Shown: one piece after another, positions 20,599 through 23,412 of the stretch
Position numbering within the stretch: position 1 is the stretch's first letter
How the letters are laid out: the number at the start of each line of letters is the position of its first letter
NCBI GenBank assembly: GCA_023434425.1
Contig: JAEYSS010000158.1
Location: forward strand, 1-23,412
Source: Pseudomonadota bacterium
Lineage (GTDB): Bacteria > Pseudomonadota > Alphaproteobacteria > Ferrovibrionales > Ferrovibrionaceae
Reading direction: 5' to 3'
DNA length: 23,412 bases
Notes under the pieces: model-generated
What the model was told of the DNA's origin: nothing
The model's database searches: none
Seen by the model: the letters and a program-made list of their open reading frames with translations, nothing else
Position numbers and translations under genes: made by a program

Positions 20599-21963
20599 TC
20601 AGGTATTCATTGAATCGAAGAAATCGGCGTTGGTCTTGCTGTGCTTGATCTTGTCGAGCAGGAATTCCATCGCATCCTGGCCGCCCATCGGCATGAGGAT
20701 GCGGCGCAGCACCCACATCTTGGCCAGCACGCCCTTGTCGACCAGCAGCTCTTCCTTGCGGGTGCCCGACTTGGTGATGTCGATCGCCGGGAAGGTGCGC
20801 TTGTCCGACAGCTTGCGGTCGAGGATGATTTCCGAGTTACCGGTGCCCTTGAATTCTTCGAAGATCACTTCGTCCATGCGCGAGCCGGTTTCGATCAGCG
20901 CGGTGGCGATGATGGTGAGCGAGCCACCCTCTTCGATGTTGCGGGCGGCGCCGAAGAAGCGCTTCGGCTTCTGCAGCGCATTGGCGTCGACACCACCGGT
21001 CAGCACCTTGCCCGACGACGGCACCACGGTGTTGTAGGCGCGCGCCAGACGCGTGATGGAATCGAGCAGGATGACGACATCGCGTTTGTGCTCGACCAGG
21101 CGCTTGGCCTTTTCCAGCACCATTTCGGTGACCTGCACATGGCGGCTCGCCGGCTCGTCAAAGGTGGAGGAAATCACCTCGCCCTTCACGGTGCGCTGCA
21201 TGTCGGTGACTTCTTCCGGGCGTTCGTCGATCAGCAGGACGATCAGATAGACTTCCGGATGATTGTGGCTGATGGCATGCGCGATATTCTGCAGCAGCAT
21301 CGTCTTGCCGGTGCGCGGCGGCGCCACGATCAGGGCGCGCTGACCCTTGCCCTGCGGCGAGATCAGGTCGATGACGCGGGCCGAAACATCGCGCTTGGGT
21401 CCGCCGGAGATGATCTTCTCGGTCTTGCTGCTGCCGCTGCGGCTTTTCAGCGTCGAGCCCTTCACGGCCGGCGCGGCGGCGGCAGCGGCCGGTGCCTCTT
21501 CCTCGGCCGCCTGCGGCAGTTCCATGCGCAGACGCTCGGTCGGATAAAGCGGCGTCAGGTTGTCGAAATGCACCTTGTGGCGCGTCTGCTCGGGGTCTTC
21601 GTAATTGATCGTGTTGACCTTGAGCAGGGCGAAATAGCGCTCGCCATCCTTGGGCGCGCGGATCGTGCCCTCGATGGTGTCGCCGGTGCGCAAACCGAAG
21701 CGGCGGATCTGGTTGGGGCTGACATAGATGTCGTCGGGGCCCGGCAGATAGTTGGCCTGGGCGGAGCGCAGAAAGCCGAAGCCGTCCTGCAGCACTTCCA
21801 GCACGCCCTCGCCGGTGATCTCGACTTCCTTGTCGGCCAGCTGCTTGAGGATCGCGAACATCATGTCCTGCTTGCGCAGGGTGGAGGCGTTCTCGATCTG
21901 CAGCTCTTCGGCGAAGGCCAGCAGGTCGGTGGGGGATTTGGTTTTCAGTTCCTGAAGATTCAT
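20599..21963 (-). CDS. rho: Transcription termination factor Rho
   Basis: A hexameric RNA-dependent ATPase that pulls RNA polymerase off untranslated transcripts. The 454-residue protein starts MNLQELKTKSPTDLLAFAEE (N-terminal helix bundle), then the RNA-binding cold-shock-like domain (GFGFLRSAQANYLPGPDDIY and VSPNQIRRFGLRTGD), Walker A APPRTGKT (214-221), Walker B VVILLDSITRLARAYN, the Q-loop VLTGGVDANAL and R-loop LIETGSRMDE. It is about 35 residues longer than E. coli Rho because of an Ala/Glu- and Ser/Lys-rich insertion (about 160-197) in the linker between the RNA-binding and ATPase domains. It has an unusually long C-rich leader and a strong terminator. Confidence 0.98.
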   Translation of the reverse strand: MNLQELKTKSPTDLLAFAEELQIENASTLRKQDMMFAILKQLADKEVEITGEGVLEVLQDGFGFLRSAQANYLPGPDDIYVSPNQIRRFGLRTGDTIEGTIRAPKDGERYFALLKVNTINYEDPEQTRHKVHFDNLTPLYPTERLRMELPQAAEEEAPAAAAAAPAVKGSTLKSRSGSSKTEKIISGGPKRDVSARVIDLISPQGKGQRALIVAPPRTGKTMLLQNIAHAISHNHPEVYLIVLLIDERPEEVTDMQRTVKGEVISSTFDEPASRHVQVTEMVLEKAKRLVEHKRDVVILLDSITRLARAYNTVVPSSGKVLTGGVDANALQKPKRFFGAARNIEEGGSLTIIATALIETGSRMDEVIFEEFKGTGNSEIILDRKLSDKRTFPAIDITKSGTRKEELLVDKGVLAKMWVLRRILMPMGGQDAMEFLLDKIKHSKTNADFFDSMNT

Positions 21964-22152
21964 GGACTCGTCGACTCAGGCTGGAGCGGGTGTGTTTGGG
22001 AAATTTGGGCGCCGGCTCCGGAGAAAGACGGAACGGCAGCCATGGAGGGAGGTGGTATGAGTCGCCCGCGCAGGTTCCGCATCATGGACTGGGATTTAAA
22101 AGTGCGGAAGGTGTGCCGGAACGGCCCCGGCCCGAAAGAAGATGGGCCGCTG
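21964..22152 (-). promoter_or_regulatory. C-rich rho leader, candidate site of autoregulation
   Basis: The untranslated leader of rho is about 190 nt. Two parts are rich in C and poor in G: the stretch reading ACTCATACCACCTCCCTCC and that reading CCCAAATTTCCCAAACACA followed by CCCGCTCC. Such C-over-G segments are what Rho's primary site prefers, so Rho may terminate its own transcript here, as it does in E. coli. A frame without a ribosome binding site ends in a TGA overlapping the rho ATG. Confidence 0.45.
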
Positions 22153-22159
22153 TTCAAGC

Positions 22160-22188
22160 GAAATAGCAACGGGCCGGAGAGAAGTCAA
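22160..22188 (-). promoter_or_regulatory. Candidate rho promoter
   Basis: TTGACT (22183-22188) and TATTTC (22160-22165) on the minus strand are 17 bp apart, directly after the hairpin that ends hupE. A start near 22153 gives the leader described for rho. Confidence 0.4.
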
Positions 22189-22220
22189 GGGCGGGCACCG
22201 CGGTCTGCGGTCACCCGCCC
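22189..22220 (-). terminator. Strong hairpin between hupE and rho, probable hupE terminator
   Basis: GGGCGGG plus ACCGC pair with GCGGT plus CCCGCCC, with a small bulge and the loop AGACC, 21 bp after the hupE stop. On the minus strand the bases after it (TTGACTTCT) are only partly T-rich and coincide with the rho -35, so termination efficiency is uncertain. Confidence 0.6.
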
Positions 22221-22241
22221 TGTAACAAAATGGAGACCGGG

Positions 22242-22853
22242 TCAGCCGGCGATGTTCGCGACCAGGAAGAAGGCGCCAACCGCCACCGCACAGGCGCCAG
22301 CGACCCGACGCAACTGCGGCGTGGAGGCAGCGTGACGCGTGGCCAGGAAGCGCCAGGCCAGCGCCGCTGCGGCAGCGATCACATACTGCGTCAGCGCCAG
22401 GCCGCCGAGATAGGCGACCAGCGGGGTCGGCTCGGCACCAATGATCGCTTCGGCCAGCGCATGGCCATGCAGCAGGCCGGCCAGCGCCAGCACGCCGGCG
22501 AAGAGGCCGTCGCCGATCTCGCCGCGGCTGAGCAGCAGGGCGCCCATCAGCAGCACCGAGCCGGCGATCAGATACTCGCCGCCGGGCAGGTCGACCGCCT
22601 GGATATGCAGCAGGGATCCGACGAAGGAGCCGATCACGAAGGCGGCCGGCAGGATCAGGCCGCGGGCACGCGGCGCGGCCAGCAGGCCGGCGGCGATGAT
22701 GAAGACGAAATGGTCGAAGCCCAGCACCGGATGCCCGAAGCCCGACAGCAGGCCTTCCATCAGCGTGGACGGCGTGGCGCCACCCATCGGATGGTGTGCC
22801 AAGGCGGGCGCCGCAGCAAACAAGGCCGTGAGGCCGACGACCAGACGCAGCAT
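22242..22853 (-). CDS. HupE/UreJ family permease
   Basis: A 203-residue membrane protein with a signal peptide (LVVGLTALFAAAPALA) followed by mature HHPMGG, a His-rich start likely to bind metal. The family signature GFDHFVFIIAAGLLAA is present, then about six hydrophobic helices (LILPAAFVIGSFVGSLLH, GSVLLMGALLLSRGE, FAGVLALAGLLHGHALAEA) ending VGAFFLVANIAG. HupE and UreJ take up nickel for hydrogenase or urease; some homologues take cobalt. No hydrogenase or urease genes are in the window, so the metal is undecided. The ATG at 22853 has GGAGG 6 bases upstream. Divergent from the DUF2946-type gene, whose relatives are tied to copper and other metals. Confidence 0.9.
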   Translation of the reverse strand: MLRLVVGLTALFAAAPALAHHPMGGATPSTLMEGLLSGFGHPVLGFDHFVFIIAAGLLAAPRARGLILPAAFVIGSFVGSLLHIQAVDLPGGEYLIAGSVLLMGALLLSRGEIGDGLFAGVLALAGLLHGHALAEAIIGAEPTPLVAYLGGLALTQYVIAAAAALAWRFLATRHAASTPQLRRVAGACAVAVGAFFLVANIAG

Positions 22854-22881
22854 GGGATACCTCCGTAAACCTGTTGGGCAT

Positions 22882-22898
22882 AAGTCCGTAGCGGACTT
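22882..22898. promoter_or_regulatory. Perfect hairpin in the hupE leader
   Basis: AAGTCCG-TAG-CGGACTT is a 7-bp dyad with a 3-base centre, 28 bp before the hupE ATG. It may be an operator or an RNA hairpin that controls hupE, perhaps in response to metal. No -35/-10 pair is obvious, though TTGACG lies upstream near 22990 on the minus strand. No cobalamin-riboswitch motifs were found in 22854-23056. Confidence 0.35.
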
Positions 22899-23056
22899 GG
22901 GCAATATCGAAATGGCCGGGCCATGGATCAGGTGATGGACTCGGCCGCCGAACGATCCTGAGACCTTAAAAGCCGCCGCTGTCTGCGTCAAATGGCCACC
23001 CCGGCGGAGTTCCCGGGCAGCTGTGACCGACCTTGCGGAGGCCGCCCGCCGGGGGT

Positions 23057-23412
23057 ATGCGTACGAATATGCAGTTCCGTCGCAAAACCGCTGCCCGCCT
23101 GTCGCGCCCCAATTTGGTGCGTCTCGCCGCGTTGCTGGCACTGTTTGCGCTGACCTTCCACGGCCTGCTGCCGCTGACCCAGCAGGTCGCCCGCCAGGTG
23201 CAGGCTGCCCAGGGCATCGAACAGGTGGTGCTCTGCTCGGCGCTGGGCTTTCGCACCATTGCGCTGAAGGACGGCGCGCCGGTCGATCCCGATCCGTCCC
23301 AGGGCGCCAGGATTGCCAAGTCCTGCCCGGTCTGCCTGTCCTTTGCCGGATTGCAGCCGGCCCTCCTGCCGGTCGCAGCCCAGCCGGCCGCGCCGGTCCT
23401 GGCCGTCACGGT
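23057..23412 (+). CDS. DUF2946-type protein, 5' part (cut by window end)
   Basis: At least 118 codons, open to the window end. The start is MRTNMQFRRKTAARL; an internal ATG at 23069 is also possible, and neither has a well-spaced binding site. One hydrophobic helix (LVRLAALLALFALTFHGLLP) is followed by an export-side region with VVLCSALGFRTIALKDG and the paired-cysteine motif KSCPVCLSF. This matches DUF2946 proteins, small membrane-anchored proteins often found beside metal or cytochrome genes. The CPVC pair may bind copper or form a disulfide. It is divergent from the HupE permease gene across about 200 bp. The assignment is from layout and motif, not a search. Confidence 0.65.
   Translation, partial: MRTNMQFRRKTAARLSRPNLVRLAALLALFALTFHGLLPLTQQVARQVQAAQGIEQVVLCSALGFRTIALKDGAPVDPDPSQGARIAKSCPVCLSFAGLQPALLPVAAQPAAPVLAVT

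Noticed and set aside
20465..20716. Longer SodC with about 85 extra residues
   Set aside because: The extension runs through the rho terminator, is Arg-rich and has no family match; the ATG at 20464 begins a clear signal peptide.
22854..23056. Cobalamin or nickel riboswitch before hupE
   Set aside because: No B12-box-like or other recognisable riboswitch core is present; only a short perfect hairpin was found.

Overview
The window is high-GC DNA from a Gram-negative bacterium, most likely an alphaproteobacterium and plausibly a Rhodospirillales relative. The evidence is the leuS-lptE-holA run, a general porin, a periplasmic Cu/Zn superoxide dismutase, a HugZ-type protein, and the GC-rich palindromic repeats between genes. 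Genes are dense, often overlap or sit a few bases apart, and lie on both strands. I see no tRNA or rRNA gene, insertion sequence, prophage or CRISPR array.

Layout. 1-685 is the 5' part of a porin gene (minus). 963-1865 is a TPR-methyltransferase (minus). 2027-6845 (plus) holds a DUF3576 lipoprotein, then leuS, lptE and holA, the last three overlapping. A palindromic repeat separates holA from a minus-strand pair, a WD40 protein and a COG0523 metal-chaperone GTPase. Divergent from these are ogt, then a dienelactone hydrolase and quinone oxidoreductase pair ended by a strong terminator. Next comes what looks like the degraded 3' end of sbtA (bicarbonate permease), followed by an intact SbtB-type PII-like gene, a HugZ-like gene and a small secreted protein of unknown function. 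13493-14614 (minus) is a GH108-like muramidase behind an AT-rich promoter island.

14923-18193 (minus) is the most interesting part: a methionine ABC transporter operon (metN-metI-metQ) preceded by two small unknown genes and a leader of about 250 nt. From 5' to 3' the leader carries a candidate promoter, a SAM-II-like element, a hairpin with a possible alternative partner, a 13-codon reading frame with three consecutive Cys codons and a good ribosome binding site, and a terminator-like hairpin starting exactly at that frame's stop codon. Just upstream (18246-18448) a Fur-box-like palindrome fills the spacer of a minus-strand promoter that would transcribe a highly structured non-coding region, a candidate iron-responsive small RNA.

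The right end holds DUF2000 and AraC-regulator genes (with a hairpin that could hide the DUF2000 ribosome binding site), sodC, rho with a classic intrinsic terminator and a C-rich leader, a HupE/UreJ permease, and a divergent DUF2946-type gene cut by the window edge.

The housekeeping assignments are firm. The leader elements, small RNA, sbtA remnant and operator palindromes are sequence-based inferences that I could not test by search.
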